From contig NC_013521.1 in assembly GCF_000024925.1 (NCBI RefSeq), forward strand, positions 186,001-250,000: a stretch of DNA of 64,000 nt, written 5' to 3'. Positions 1 through 8,688 of the stretch are shown piece after piece. The notes beneath the pieces were generated by a model. The model searched no databases. It worked only from the letters and a program-made list of their open reading frames with translations, and was not told where the DNA came from. Source of the stretch: Sanguibacter keddieii DSM 10542. Lineage in GTDB: Bacteria; Actinomycetota; Actinomycetes; Actinomycetales; Cellulomonadaceae. Made by a program: the position numbers and the translations under genes. The first letter of the stretch is position 1, and every line of letters begins with the position of its first letter.

Positions 1-233
1 GTCACGCGGTGCAGCTCGGCGACGAGGTCGGGGGAGAGCCCGTCCTCGAGCTCGGCGAGGGACCGCTCGTGCACCTCGGCGAGCCGGGCCCGGGCCGCCT
101 CGTCGAGCGGCGCGCTGCGCACCTCCTCGAGCAGACGCTTGACCATCTCGCCGATCCGCAGGATCTTGGCCGGCTCGTGGATGACCGTGGTCCGGGAGCG
201 CTCGTCGTCGGGTGCGTGCTCTGTCGGTGCCAT
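1..233 (-). CDS. bpa: Bacterial proteasome activator Bpa (partial, C-terminus outside window)
   Basis: Only the first 77 residues are present; the gene runs off the left edge. The protein starts MAPTEHAPDDERSRTT and continues with the blocks EPAKILRIGEMVKRLLEEVR and APLDEAARARLAEVHERSL, then AELEDGLSPDLVAELHRV. These match, almost residue for residue, the helical core of Mycobacterium tuberculosis Bpa/PafE (Rv3780) as I remember it. Bpa is known to form a ring that opens the 20S proteasome gate without ATP and feeds it unfolded proteins. The C-terminal proteasome-docking tail is not visible. The start ATG is at 231-233 on the reverse strand. The alternative is a diverged DUF2587 paralogue, which I consider unlikely. 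Confidence 0.85.
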   Translation of the reverse strand, partial: MAPTEHAPDDERSRTTVIHEPAKILRIGEMVKRLLEEVRSAPLDEAARARLAEVHERSLAELEDGLSPDLVAELHRV

Positions 234-340
234 GCCTCCAGTCTCACGCAGAACACCGCACCCGCACAGGGGGACGGCGGACCGGCTTCCCGCCGTGGAC
301 CGGAGGTAGCGGTGTGCAGTCCTGGTGGCGATGGCGACGC

Positions 341-1339
341 TCAGGTGACGAGCAGGACCTTGCCGAGCACCGCTCCGGAGTCCATGAGCTCGTGTGCGCG
401 CGACGCGTCGCGCATCGGGACCTCGGCGTGCACCACGGGGCGCAGCCGGCCGTCCTCGAGCATCGGCCACACGTGCTCGCGGACCGCGGCCACGATCGCT
501 GCCTTCTCCGAGCGCGGCCGGGCACGGAGCGTCGTGCCGACCACGGAGGCACGCTGGGTGAGCAGGCGGCCCAGGTCGAGCTCGGCGCGGGTGCCCTTCT
601 GCATGCCGATGACCACCAGGCGTCCGCCGGTGGCGAGCGAGCGCAGGTTCGCGTCGAGGTAGGCGGCGCCCACCACGTCGAGGATGACGTCGGCCCCGCG
701 ACCGTCGGTCTGCTCCTGGACGAGTCCGGGCAGCGCCTCGGTGAAGGACGAGCCGTCGGTGGTCCGGTAGACGAAGCCGGCCGCCGCACCGAGGGCGACG
801 CACGCGTCGACCCGCTCCTGGCTGCCGGCCGTGACCAGCACCCGGGCGCCGAGGGCCACGGCCACCTGGACGGCGACGGTCCCGACGCCGCCGGCGCCGC
901 CGTGCACCAGGACCGTCTGGCCTGCGGTGAGGTGCGCGGCGCCCACGAGGTTGCTCCACACGGTGCAGACCGCCTCGGGGAGTGCTGCCGCCTCGACCAG
1001 GCCCATGCCGGAGGGCACCGTGAAGAGCTGGGTCGCGGGCACGGCCGCGTGGGTCGCGTAGCCGCCGCCGTCGACGAGCGCCGCGACGCGCTGGCCGACC
1101 TGCCACCCGGCGACCTCGGACCCGAGGGCCTCGATGACGCCCGACACCTCGAGCCCGGGCCACTCCGGCGCGCCCGGCGGCGGCGGGTAGTGCCCCTGGC
1201 GCTGCATGAGGTCGGCACGGTTCACCCCGGCCGCGGCGACCCGGACGAGCACCTCGTCGGGTGCGGGGACGGGCGTCGGGACCTCCTGCCAGGTGAGCTG
1301 CTCGGGACCGCCTGGCGCTGTGATCGTGACCGCGTGCAT
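341..1339 (-). CDS. NAD(P)H quinone oxidoreductase, medium-chain dehydrogenase family
   Basis: A 332-residue zinc-independent quinone oxidoreductase of the PIG3/QOR branch. It should transfer electrons from NADPH to quinones or other enones in the cytoplasm. The N-terminal GroES-like half carries the family blocks VAAAGVNRADLMQRQGHYPPP and WPGLEVSGVIEALG; the Rossmann half carries the nucleotide-binding loop HGGAGGVGTVAVQVA near residues 155-170 and the DGRGADVILDVVG block. No structural or catalytic zinc cysteines are seen, as expected for this branch. Length is normal. It stands alone between bpa and the conservon, transcribed away from the latter. The physiological substrate cannot be told from sequence. 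Confidence 0.85.
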   Translation of the reverse strand: MHAVTITAPGGPEQLTWQEVPTPVPAPDEVLVRVAAAGVNRADLMQRQGHYPPPPGAPEWPGLEVSGVIEALGSEVAGWQVGQRVAALVDGGGYATHAAVPATQLFTVPSGMGLVEAAALPEAVCTVWSNLVGAAHLTAGQTVLVHGGAGGVGTVAVQVAVALGARVLVTAGSQERVDACVALGAAAGFVYRTTDGSSFTEALPGLVQEQTDGRGADVILDVVGAAYLDANLRSLATGGRLVVIGMQKGTRAELDLGRLLTQRASVVGTTLRARPRSEKAAIVAAVREHVWPMLEDGRLRPVVHAEVPMRDASRAHELMDSGAVLGKVLLVT

Positions 1340-1472
1340 CGGTCCAGCGTACGACCGCGCGGGGCTCCCGGCCCGGGGGCGGGGGACCGCTCGGGTTAAA
1401 GTCCGCGGTTCTCCTCAAGGTGTCGCGGGGTGCAGCCGATGGTCTGGTTGCGGTCAGTGTCGCCCCGGCGGT

Positions 1473-1494
1473 GCTCGGTCTGCACCGACCGAGC
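1473..1494 (+). promoter_or_regulatory. Hairpin in the 5' untranslated region of the conservon operon
   Basis: GCTCGGTC and GACCGAGC pair perfectly (8 bp) around a 6-base loop, ending 37 nt before the ATG of the sensor kinase gene. There is no T-run, so it is more likely an RNA structure or protein site than a terminator. No role is proven. Confidence 0.35.
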
Positions 1495-1531
1495 CGAAGA
1501 CCGCACGAGAGAAGGAAGAGGAGGGGTACAG

Positions 1532-4500
1532 ATGCTCCGTAGGTTGAGCGTCCGAGGGAAGATCCTCGCCACCCTTGCCGTGCCTGTGATCGTGCTGTTC
1601 TTCGCCGCCGGTCTGTTCTCCGTGGCCGCCTTCGACGACGCGAAGGTCGCCAGCCAGGCGGAGGACGCGGTCGACCTCGGTCCCGCGATCGAGGCCGCCA
1701 GCGCAGCGCTCTCCGAGGAGCGCACCGTGTCGGTCACCACCGCGCGGGGTCAGACGACGGCCGAGATCGTCGCCGTCCGCAAGGTCACCGACGAGGCGCT
1801 CGCCTCTCTCGCCACGGCCTTCCGGGCCGTCGACGTCAGCGCGATCGACCCCCGGGTCCGGACCGCGCTCGACGGTGCGCTCGCCTCGAACAACCTCGAC
1901 CTGGTGGTCATCCGCGACGAGCAGAAGCGCGGCACCGTCGGGCCGGACGACCTCTCGACGCGGTACACCGCGCTCATCAAGCGCCTGCCCGCCGGCCTGT
2001 CCGCCCTCTCCGCAGGCCTCACCGACCGACAGCTCGCCGCGGACGTCGACGCCTACGTCACCTCGCTCGACGCCCTCGACCAGCTCGGTGCCGAGCTGCC
2101 GCTCATGCAGCAGGCGCTCATCGACGCCTCGCGCGACAAGCTGGCCATCAACCGCGTGTACGCGCTCACCACGATCGTCGCGGACACCAACGCCGCACGA
2201 GCCCGGGCGACCGAGGCCGTGGCGTTCCTCGACGACACCGACCTCATCCTCCCTCGCGCCAACGTGGAGTACACCGGTCTGCGCCGTCTGCTCGCGACCG
2301 GTGACTTCTCCTCGGTCCGGCCGGACCTCGCGGCCCGCTGGCCCGGTGCGGTCGAGACCGAGGTCAACCGCATCGCGCCGCTCAACGAGACCTTGAGCGT
2401 GCGGATGGCCGAAGCAGCGTCGGACTCGACGGCCTCCGCCCGCAGCACCGCGATCGCGACCGTGATCATCGCGATGCTCACCGTCCTCGCCTCCGTCGTG
2501 GTCGCGCTGCTCATCGCCCGACGCATCACCGGGCCGCTCAAGCACCTCACCAAGACCGCCGGCGAGGTCCGCGACCAGCTGCCGCGGCTCGTCGAGCAGA
2601 CCGCCGTGCCCGGTGCGATGCCGGACTTCGAGCTCCCCGAGATCGTCGTCGAGTCCGACGACGAGGTCGGCCAGCTGGCCGCGGCCTTCAACGACGTCAA
2701 CCACACGACCGTCGAGGTCGCCCGCGAGCAGGCCGCGCTGCGCGGGTCCATCGCCGAGATGTTCGTCAACGTGGCCCGCCGCGACCACGTGCTGCTCAAC
2801 CGCCAGCTCGCGTTCCTCGACGACCTCGAGCGGTCCGAGGAAGACCCGAACATCCTCGCGAACCTGTTCCGGCTCGACCACCTCGCGACCCGGATGCGCC
2901 GCAACTCCGAGTCGCTCCTGGTGCTCGCCGGGATCGACTCGGGCCGCCGCGTGCGCCAGCCGATGCCCGTATCCGACGTGGTCCGCACCGCGTCGTCCGA
3001 GATCGAGCTGTACGACCGCATCCACCTCAACCTCCAGTCCGACCCGCTCATGCTCGGGCACACGGCGCTCAACGCGGCGCACCTCGTCGCCGAGCTCCTC
3101 GAGAACGCGACGATGTTCTCGGAGCCCAACACCGCGGTCGAGGTCACCACGACCCGCACGAGCCACTACGTCACCATCGAGGTGCGCGACCACGGGCTCG
3201 GGATGAGCGCCGACGACATCGCGAGCGCCAACGAGAAGGTCGCCTCGCGCTCGCCCTCCGACGTCATCGGCGTCCAGCGCCTCGGTCTGTTCGTGGTCGG
3301 TCGTCTCGCCGACAAGCTCGGTGCGCACGTGGTGTTCGGTCTGCCCGTCGACGGCAGCGCCGGCACCGTGGTGACGGTGTCGCTGCCGCTCTCCCTGTTC
3401 GTGGACGAGTCCGACGTCCCGCTCCAGCTGCCGACCGACCCGCTGGTCCCCGCGACGCAGCAGGCCACCCAGGACTGGACGGCACCCGAGGCCGTGACGG
3501 CCGAGCCCGTGGACCTCGAGGCGCTGACCGACGGCGCGACGAGCATGGGCATGCCCCGTCGCCGCGCGTCGATCCCTGCCTCGGCCGCGCTCCCGGACGC
3601 CCCGGTCGCCGCCGCGCCGGCCAACCTGCCGCCCGCCGACGACTCCATCGTGCTCCCGGCGCTCGAGGCCGCCGACCCGGAGGTCGAGCTGACCGCGGTG
3701 ACGGACGTCGACTGGGCGCCCGAGCAGACCCTCGCCGAGGCCCTGCCGCCGAGCTTGCCCAGCCGTGCCCGTGGGGAGTCTGCCGGTGCCGCCGGCGCTC
3801 CGTCCCTCGAGCCCGTCCAGGACGCACCGCTGCTCGACGGCGGTCGTCGCAGCGCGATGTTCTCGCGCTTCCGCACCCTCAACGCCCTCGAGGACGGGGC
3901 CTCCGCCCTCGACGCGGTCGCCGCCGAGCGTGGCGCCCCGCTGGCCGTCCCCGGGCTCGCCGACGACGAGCAGCCGCAGTCGTGGGCCACCTCCGCCCTC
4001 GAGAGCCTCGGGGTGGCGAAGCCGGCCGAGCCGGAGCTGCCCTCGCGCGGCACCGTCGTGGTCCCCTCGCTCGAGCCCGACGAGGAGGAGTGGGCGCCGG
4101 CCTCGGCCGACCTCTACCCCGCCCCCGTCGAGCAGCCCGTCGTCGAGCCGCAGCCCGCGGAGCAGGCGCCTCAGCCGCAGTGGGCGGCGCCGCAGCTCCA
4201 GGACGACCAGCAGTGGGCCGAGTCCTCTGCGCTGCCCGAGCCCGCGCCGGCGGCCAGGTTCGCCTCGGCGCCGGAGCCGGTCCGCCCCCAGGCCGTGGAC
4301 GACGACGCGTCGTCGACCTGGGCCCCCGTGACCGCCTACGAGCCCCTGGGCGCCTACGAGGCGCAGTCCGCGGCAGGTGTGCCCGAGCCCGAGCCGGAGC
4401 CCGAGGCGGCCCCGCCGCTCGCGACCCGCGGGGCGCGGCGTGCGCTCGCCGAGCCGCAGCCGGTCTTCGAGCCCGAGCCGACGTTCGCACCGGAGCCGAC

Positions 4501-5476
4501 GTTCGCACCGGAGCAGGCGTTCGCGCCCGAGCCGGCCTTCGTCCCCGAGGAGTCCTTCGAGCCCGTCGGGTCTCTGTCGGACCGGGTCGACGCCACCGCG
4601 CCGGCTCCGACGCCGGTCGAGACGGCGCCCGAGCCCGTGGCGGCCCAGCCCGCCGCTCCCGCGCCCGTGGCTCAGGCCTCGGTCCCGGGTGCCTTCGAGG
4701 CGCCGCTGCCGAGCTTCGCCGACGTGCTCTCCGACGCGCCGACCCGCCGGTCGACCCGTCAGCGTGAGGCGCCTGTGCGACGCGGCCTCTTCGGCCGCAA
4801 GAAGAAGCGCGACGACGAGACCGACGAGGCCCTGCCCGCTGCGCCGCAGCGCGCCGCAGAGCCCGTGGCGCTGACCCCGCGCACCCCCGCGGTCTTCAGC
4901 CCGGGTGCAGGGAGCCCGGCGCCCGCGCCGGTCGCCTTCAGCCCCGAGCCGGTCCTCGCGGTCCCAGCCGCGACGGACCAGTCGGCGTGGGCTCCGGCGC
5001 CGTCGCGCAACACGCTGCCAGACCTGGCGAGCGGCTCCTGGAACCCTGCCCCCGTGCCCGACACCGCGCTCGCCGAGCTCGGCAAGATCGCGGGCACCAC
5101 CGACAGCTGGACGCCCCCGGGGCAGATCAGCTCGGACATGTCCTCGATGCTCGCCATGCGGTCGAACATCCAGGAGCAGGCGCTGGCCGAGCTGAGCCAG
5201 CTGTCCTCCTACCGCCCTGCGGCGGTCGAAACCTCACAGGGCGGCGGGCTGACCCGCCGTACCCGTGGCGAGGTCGCGGAATCCACCGACGACCTCGCGT
5301 CCCAGAAGATCAGCCGCGACGCGGCCGAGCTTCGCTCCCGGCTCTCGGCGTTCCAGTCGGCCACCTCGCGTGGACGTCAGGCACCCGAGGGCGAAGGTCA
5401 CACCGAGGAGGCCGCGGCACCCGCCGTGGACCTCAGCACGCAGTACGTCCCAGACTCGGCGCCCCAGCCGCGTTGA
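1532..5476 (+). CDS. cvnA: Conservon sensor histidine kinase-like protein (CvnA type) with very long Pro/Ala/Glu tail
   Basis: A 1314-residue membrane protein heading a conservon. Residues about 12-35 form a first membrane span, followed by an extracellular nitrate/nitrite-sensing-like helical domain, a second span near 308-332 and a HAMP region (RRITGPLKHLTKTAGEV). The kinase core has the family's RRDHVLLNRQLAFLDDLE and LFRLDHLATRMRRNSESL blocks (about 415-455), then a GHKL ATPase with ELLENATMFS (N box, about 520), DHGLGM and LGLFVVGRLADKLG. From about 635 to the end is a 680-residue low-complexity tail with units such as PEPTFAPEPTFAPEQ, ending in a basic patch GRKKKR and a conserved-looking C-terminus. 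ATG 1532 was chosen because GGAAGAGGAGG lies just upstream; an in-frame start at 1430 lacks a ribosome site. In Streptomyces such proteins act with the roadblock, DUF742 and GTPase partners encoded next. Confidence 0.88.
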   Translation: MLRRLSVRGKILATLAVPVIVLFFAAGLFSVAAFDDAKVASQAEDAVDLGPAIEAASAALSEERTVSVTTARGQTTAEIVAVRKVTDEALASLATAFRAVDVSAIDPRVRTALDGALASNNLDLVVIRDEQKRGTVGPDDLSTRYTALIKRLPAGLSALSAGLTDRQLAADVDAYVTSLDALDQLGAELPLMQQALIDASRDKLAINRVYALTTIVADTNAARARATEAVAFLDDTDLILPRANVEYTGLRRLLATGDFSSVRPDLAARWPGAVETEVNRIAPLNETLSVRMAEAASDSTASARSTAIATVIIAMLTVLASVVVALLIARRITGPLKHLTKTAGEVRDQLPRLVEQTAVPGAMPDFELPEIVVESDDEVGQLAAAFNDVNHTTVEVAREQAALRGSIAEMFVNVARRDHVLLNRQLAFLDDLERSEEDPNILANLFRLDHLATRMRRNSESLLVLAGIDSGRRVRQPMPVSDVVRTASSEIELYDRIHLNLQSDPLMLGHTALNAAHLVAELLENATMFSEPNTAVEVTTTRTSHYVTIEVRDHGLGMSADDIASANEKVASRSPSDVIGVQRLGLFVVGRLADKLGAHVVFGLPVDGSAGTVVTVSLPLSLFVDESDVPLQLPTDPLVPATQQATQDWTAPEAVTAEPVDLEALTDGATSMGMPRRRASIPASAALPDAPVAAAPANLPPADDSIVLPALEAADPEVELTAVTDVDWAPEQTLAEALPPSLPSRARGESAGAAGAPSLEPVQDAPLLDGGRRSAMFSRFRTLNALEDGASALDAVAAERGAPLAVPGLADDEQPQSWATSALESLGVAKPAEPELPSRGTVVVPSLEPDEEEWAPASADLYPAPVEQPVVEPQPAEQAPQPQWAAPQLQDDQQWAESSALPEPAPAARFASAPEPVRPQAVDDDASSTWAPVTAYEPLGAYEAQSAAGVPEPEPEPEAAPPLATRGARRALAEPQPVFEPEPTFAPEPTFAPEQAFAPEPAFVPEESFEPVGSLSDRVDATAPAPTPVETAPEPVAAQPAAPAPVAQASVPGAFEAPLPSFADVLSDAPTRRSTRQREAPVRRGLFGRKKKRDDETDEALPAAPQRAAEPVALTPRTPAVFSPGAGSPAPAPVAFSPEPVLAVPAATDQSAWAPAPSRNTLPDLASGSWNPAPVPDTALAELGKIAGTTDSWTPPGQISSDMSSMLAMRSNIQEQALAELSQLSSYRPAAVETSQGGGLTRRTRGEVAESTDDLASQKISRDAAELRSRLSAFQSATSRGRQAPEGEGHTEEAAAPAVDLSTQYVPDSAPQPR

Positions 5477-5513
5477 TGGTCTATCGCCACTGAGGCATCG
5501 AGAAGGAGGAAGC

Positions 5514-5963
5514 GTGAGCGCTCTCAGCACCGAGGCGACGAACTTCGGTTGGTTGCTGGACAACTTCGTCAGGACTGTCCCTGGCACCCGTCACACCCTG
5601 GTCGTGTCGGCCGACGGCCTGCTCATGGCCATGTCCGACAACCTCGACCGGACCAGCGGCGACCAGCTCGCCGCGATCGTGTCCGGCATGTCGAGCCTGA
5701 CCCGCGGGGCATCCCGCCAGCTCAACGGAGGCGCGGTCCGCCAGTCCATCATCGAGATGGACAACGGCTTCCTGTTCCTCATGAACGTGTCCAACGGCTC
5801 TGTCCTCGCGGCTGTCGCGGACTCGACGTGCGACGTCGGTCTGATCGGCTACGAGATGGCGATGCTGGTCTCTCGGACTGAGGCGACGCTGACGCCGCAG
5901 CTCATCACCGAGATGCGCAGCAGCCTGCCTGTCGACGGAGCCGTCCGAGCCCCCATCGGATGA
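5514..5963 (+). CDS. cvnB: Roadblock/LC7 domain protein (CvnB type)
   Basis: A 149-residue cytoplasmic protein of the roadblock/LC7 fold, second gene of the conservon. It starts at GTG 5514, placed behind AAGGAGGAAGC, 37 nt after the kinase stop. Family blocks seen are FGWLLDNFVRTVPGTRHTLV, VSADGLLMAMSDNLDR, DQLAAIVSGMSSLTRGAS and GYEMAMLVSRTEATLTP. Roadblock proteins bind small GTPases; bacterial relatives such as MglB regulate their GTPase, and CvnB is reported to bind the other conservon proteins. The product is expected to link the sensor CvnA to the GTPase CvnD at the membrane. Confidence 0.9.
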   Translation: MSALSTEATNFGWLLDNFVRTVPGTRHTLVVSADGLLMAMSDNLDRTSGDQLAAIVSGMSSLTRGASRQLNGGAVRQSIIEMDNGFLFLMNVSNGSVLAAVADSTCDVGLIGYEMAMLVSRTEATLTPQLITEMRSSLPVDGAVRAPIG

Positions 5964-5970
5964 GGTAGCC

Positions 5971-6381
5971 ATGATGACCAGACGCTCCGGCTCGCACTCC
6001 ATGGACGGCGAGCACTTCGAGGCCGCGACGGTGCGCCCGTACGCGGTGACCGGCGGGCGAGTGCGGTCCGCGACGTCGAACCTCCCCCTGGAGACCCTCA
6101 TCGAGGTGCTCCCGGGTGCGGTCGACAGCCGTGGCCTGCCTCCTGAGAAGCGAGCGATCCTCAGCCACGCAGCCAGCAACTACGTGTCGATCGCCGAGGT
6201 GTCTGCGCTCCTGCGCATGCCGCTCGGCGTGGTCCGGATCCTCATCGCCGACCTCGCAGAGGACGGCTACCTGACCATCCACACGTCTACGCCAGTCAAT
6301 GTTCACACCGGCCACGGCCAGAACCCCGCCCTGTCCCTGAGTGTGTTGGAGAGTGTTCTCAATGGTATTTCAGCCCTCTAG
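5971..6381 (+). CDS. cvnC: DUF742 protein (CvnC type)
   Basis: A 136-residue protein that begins 7 nt after the roadblock gene, with GATGAGGTAGCC before its ATGATG start. DUF742 blocks are visible: TVRPYAVTGGRV near the N-terminus, EKRAILSHAASNYVSIAEVS and LRMPLGVVRILIADLAEDG in the middle, which together look like a winged-helix fold, and a tail SLSVLESVLNGISAL. The family is the third member of conservons and is thought to be part of the membrane-associated complex with the GTPase. Its last 20 bases overlap the next gene, a sign of coupled translation. Confidence 0.9.
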   Translation: MMTRRSGSHSMDGEHFEAATVRPYAVTGGRVRSATSNLPLETLIEVLPGAVDSRGLPPEKRAILSHAASNYVSIAEVSALLRMPLGVVRILIADLAEDGYLTIHTSTPVNVHTGHGQNPALSLSVLESVLNGISAL

Positions 6382-6973
6382 CGGACCGACCGAGGCCACC
6401 GCTGTGAGCAAGCCCGTCGGTGCCCCCACGGTCGTCAAGATCGTGGTGGCCGGCGGGTTCGCGGTCGGCAAGACGACGTTCATCGGGTCGATCTCGGACA
6501 TCGAGCCGCTCAACACCGAGGCCGCGATGACCGAGCACTCGGTCGGCGTGGACGACGCGGGCGGTCAGACCGACCGCAAGACCACCACGACCGTCGCGAT
6601 GGACTTCGGGCGCATCGAGCTCCCGGGCTCGCTATGGCTGTACCTGTTCGGCACGCCGGGCCAGGACCGCTTCCTGTTCATGTGGGACGACCTGGTCCGT
6701 GGTGCGATCGGCGCCGTGGTGCTCGTCGACACCGACCGCCTGGAGCAGTGCTTCCCGGCCGTCGACTACTTCGAGTCCCGCGGGATCCCGTTCGTGGTCG
6801 GAGTCAACTGCTTCGACGGTGTGGCCAAGCACCGCCTCGAGGACGTCCGCGAGGCCCTGCAGATCCCCGCGCACGTGCCGATGCTCTACACGGACGCCCG
6901 TTCGCGTGCGGCGACCAAGCAGTCGCTCATCGCGCTCGTGCAGCACGCCATGCAGCAGATCCGGGCTGCGTGA
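6362..6973 (+). CDS. cvnD: Small Ras-like GTP-binding protein (CvnD type)
   Basis: A 203-residue GTPase closing the conservon. It carries the P-loop GGFAVGKTTFIG at about residues 31-42, a switch region KTTTTVAMDFGRI, the G3 equivalent FGTPGQDRF (Walker-B aspartate region with Gln-Asp-Arg) and VNCFDGV in place of the usual NKxD motif. This changed G4 motif is typical of the conservon family and not a defect. ATG 6362 overlaps the DUF742 gene by 20 bases; GTG 6404 is a possible alternative start. The protein is expected to be regulated by the roadblock partner and to relay the state of the CvnA sensor. Confidence 0.9.
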   Translation: MVFQPSSGPTEATAVSKPVGAPTVVKIVVAGGFAVGKTTFIGSISDIEPLNTEAAMTEHSVGVDDAGGQTDRKTTTTVAMDFGRIELPGSLWLYLFGTPGQDRFLFMWDDLVRGAIGAVVLVDTDRLEQCFPAVDYFESRGIPFVVGVNCFDGVAKHRLEDVREALQIPAHVPMLYTDARSRAATKQSLIALVQHAMQQIRAA

Positions 6974-6990
6974 GCTGACACCCAGACCAG

Positions 6991-7060
6991 GGAGCCTCGT
7001 CAGGCTCCTTGACCGCCCGGCCTCGCCCGACGTCCCCCCCACGTCCGCGAGGCCGGGCGG
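6991..7060 (+). terminator. Double hairpin terminator after the conservon
   Basis: Two successive hairpins follow the GTPase stop. The first is GGAGCCT-CGTC-AGGCTCC (6991-7008) followed by TT. The second pairs CCGCCCGGCCTCG (7013-7025) with CGAGGCCGGGCGG (7048-7060), a 13-bp stem with a 22-base loop. Confidence 0.65.
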
Positions 7061-7177
7061 CGGTGCGTCCGGGGCGCTGGGCCGGCGCAGGAGTTCGGCC
7101 TCGGGCGGGTCTCGTGACAGAATGTGCCCTGCGTCGCACGGCCTGCCACCCTCCGGGGAGGTCGAGCCAGGACGCGA

Positions 7178-7264
7178 GGAGGTGTGGCAGAGCGGCCTAA
7201 TGCACCAGTCTTGAAAACTGGAGTCGGCGCGAGTCGACCGTGGGTTCAAATCCCTCCGCCTCCG
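7178..7264 (+). tRNA. tRNA-Ser (anticodon TGA)
   Basis: An 87-nt class II tRNA. The acceptor arms GGAGGTG and CGCCTCC pair, the anticodon stem CCAGT/ACTGG encloses loop CTTGAAA giving anticodon TGA at 7212-7214, a long variable arm follows, and the T arm contains GGGTTCAAATCCC. The discriminator is G at 7264 and CCA is not encoded. It reads UCA and, by wobble, other UCN serine codons. Confidence 0.95.
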
Positions 7265-7266
7265 CA

Positions 7267-7323
7267 GCACGACGATGGCCCCCGGTCCAGGACTCGCTCC
7301 TGGGCCGGGGGCCGTCGTCGTGC
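7267..7323. terminator. Very stable bidirectional terminator between tRNA-Ser and the GH4 gene
   Basis: A 57-nt hairpin with a 26-bp stem (two G-T pairs only) and a 5-base loop: GCACGACGA at 7267 pairs with TCGTCGTGC ending at 7323, and GGCCCCCGG with CCGGGGGCC inside it. It starts 2 nt after the tRNA and ends 17 nt before the stop of the convergent GH4 gene, so it can serve both. Confidence 0.8.
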
Positions 7324-7339
7324 CGGGGGTGGAGCGGGG

Positions 7340-8647
7340 TCAGCTGCCGACCTGCACGCGCAGCGCGGGGGGCAGGAGGTCGCCGTGGGCGGCGACGAGC
7401 TCGTCGCAGAGGGCCCAGATCTGCGCAGGTGTGAGCACCGACGACGTGTTCGGGTCGACCAGCGCTGCCTGCCGCACCAGCACAGGGTCGCCTCGCCGCG
7501 CTGCCTCGACGGTCAGGGCGCCGACGGAGGCGTACGGCTGGTTGATCGCCGCGCACTGCACCGGGAGCGCACCCATCGGGACGGGGTGCACCCCCGAGGC
7601 GTCGACGGTGGCGGGGACCTCGACGACCGCGCCCTGGGGCAGGTTGTCGATCAGCCCGGCGTTCGGCACGTTGACGTGCACCTCGCGCGGCGTGCCCGTG
7701 ACGATCGAGTGGATGATGACGGGCGCGTACTCGCTGGCGCCCTCCTCGAGGGGGAAGTCCTCGTCGGCGGCGAGGATGCGACGGGTCTCGTCGAGCTGGG
7801 CGAGGTTGGCGCGGCTGATGTCGGCGTACTCGAGCGGGGTGAGGCGGTACTGCTCGATCTGCTCGGGGGAGCGCAGGAACCACGGGAGGTACTCCGAGGA
7901 GTGCTCGCTGGTCTCGGTGGGGTAGTAGCCGATCCGGCGGAACATCTCGACGCGGACGCGGCGCTGCAGCTCGGGGTCGCCTGCGATCTTCTCGGCGAGC
8001 CGCGGGTAGAGGCTCTGGCCCTCGTGCTCCCACTCGAGCAGCCAGGCCTGGTGGTTGATGCCGGCGGCACGGAACCGGGTCTCCTCGACGGGGACCCCGA
8101 CGAGGGCGGCGAGGTCGTGCGCGGTCCAGTAGACGCTGTGGCACAGACCGACGGTCTTGATGTCCGGGGCCACGACGGAGGCCCACCAGACGTTCATGGC
8201 CATCGGGTTGGTGTAGTTGAGCAGCCAGGCCTCGGGGCACAGCTCGCGCATGTCGGTGGTGAGCGCCTCGATGACAGGGAAGGTGCGCAGCGCGCGGAAG
8301 ATCCCGCCGACGCCGGTGGTGTCGCCGATGGTCTGGAGCAGCCCGTGCCGGGCCGGGATCTCGAGGTCGCGCAGGGTCGCGTCGACCCCACCCACCTGGA
8401 TCATGTTGACGACGAAGTCAGCGCCGGCGATCGCCGTGCGGCGGTCGGTCGACGCGGTGACCTGGGCGTCAGCACCGAGCTGGGCTGCGACGCGCCGCGT
8501 CGACGCCTCGGCGACGGCGAGCCGGTCGGGGTCGATGTCGTGGAGGGACAGGTGGGCGCCGGAGAGCTCGGGGAACCGGAGGATGTCGCTCACGAGCTGA
8601 CGGGTGAACACGACGCTGCCAGCGCCGACGAACGCGATGTGAACCAT
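7340..8647 (-). CDS. Family 4 glycoside hydrolase (alpha-galactosidase/alpha-glucosidase, MelA/AglA-like)
   Basis: A 435-residue cytoplasmic NAD- and metal-dependent glycosidase. The N-terminus MVHIAFVGAGSVVFTRQL is the GH4 dinucleotide-binding loop. Further family blocks are NYTNPMAMN, VGLCHSVYWTA with the metal-binding Cys and His, and AAGINHQAWLLEW with the catalytic-site His. GH4 enzymes work by oxidation at C3 and elimination and act on intracellular glycosides. The start at 8647 matches the usual family N-terminus; an in-frame ATG at 8668 would add seven residues and neither has a strong ribosome site. It is divergent from the amidohydrolase gene, with an inverted repeat between them. 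Galactosidase activity is suggested by the neighbouring GH36 gene, but glucosidase or glucuronidase activity cannot be excluded. Confidence 0.85.
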   Translation of the reverse strand: MVHIAFVGAGSVVFTRQLVSDILRFPELSGAHLSLHDIDPDRLAVAEASTRRVAAQLGADAQVTASTDRRTAIAGADFVVNMIQVGGVDATLRDLEIPARHGLLQTIGDTTGVGGIFRALRTFPVIEALTTDMRELCPEAWLLNYTNPMAMNVWWASVVAPDIKTVGLCHSVYWTAHDLAALVGVPVEETRFRAAGINHQAWLLEWEHEGQSLYPRLAEKIAGDPELQRRVRVEMFRRIGYYPTETSEHSSEYLPWFLRSPEQIEQYRLTPLEYADISRANLAQLDETRRILAADEDFPLEEGASEYAPVIIHSIVTGTPREVHVNVPNAGLIDNLPQGAVVEVPATVDASGVHPVPMGALPVQCAAINQPYASVGALTVEAARRGDPVLVRQAALVDPNTSSVLTPAQIWALCDELVAAHGDLLPPALRVQVGS

Positions 8648-8688
8648 GGGTCGATCATGGCGCAACATCCGATGGCGTGCAAGAATCT

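Noticed and set aside
2-256. Ser/Arg-rich minus-strand frame at the left edge
   Set aside because: Another minus-strand frame over the same bases encodes the Bpa protein with clear family similarity.
1430-1531. Upstream in-frame extension of the conservon kinase
   Set aside because: No ribosome site; the ATG at 1532 has GGAAGAGGAGG and starts at the first membrane span.
1454-3328. Long open frame on the minus strand opposite the conservon kinase
   Set aside because: It mirrors codon positions of the kinase gene, is dominated by Arg, Gly, Val, Glu and Asp with no domain, and has no ribosome site. The same holds for the long opposite frames at 12136-14190, 14554-16320, 47156-49996, 53353-56892, 58401-60497 and 59938-63081.
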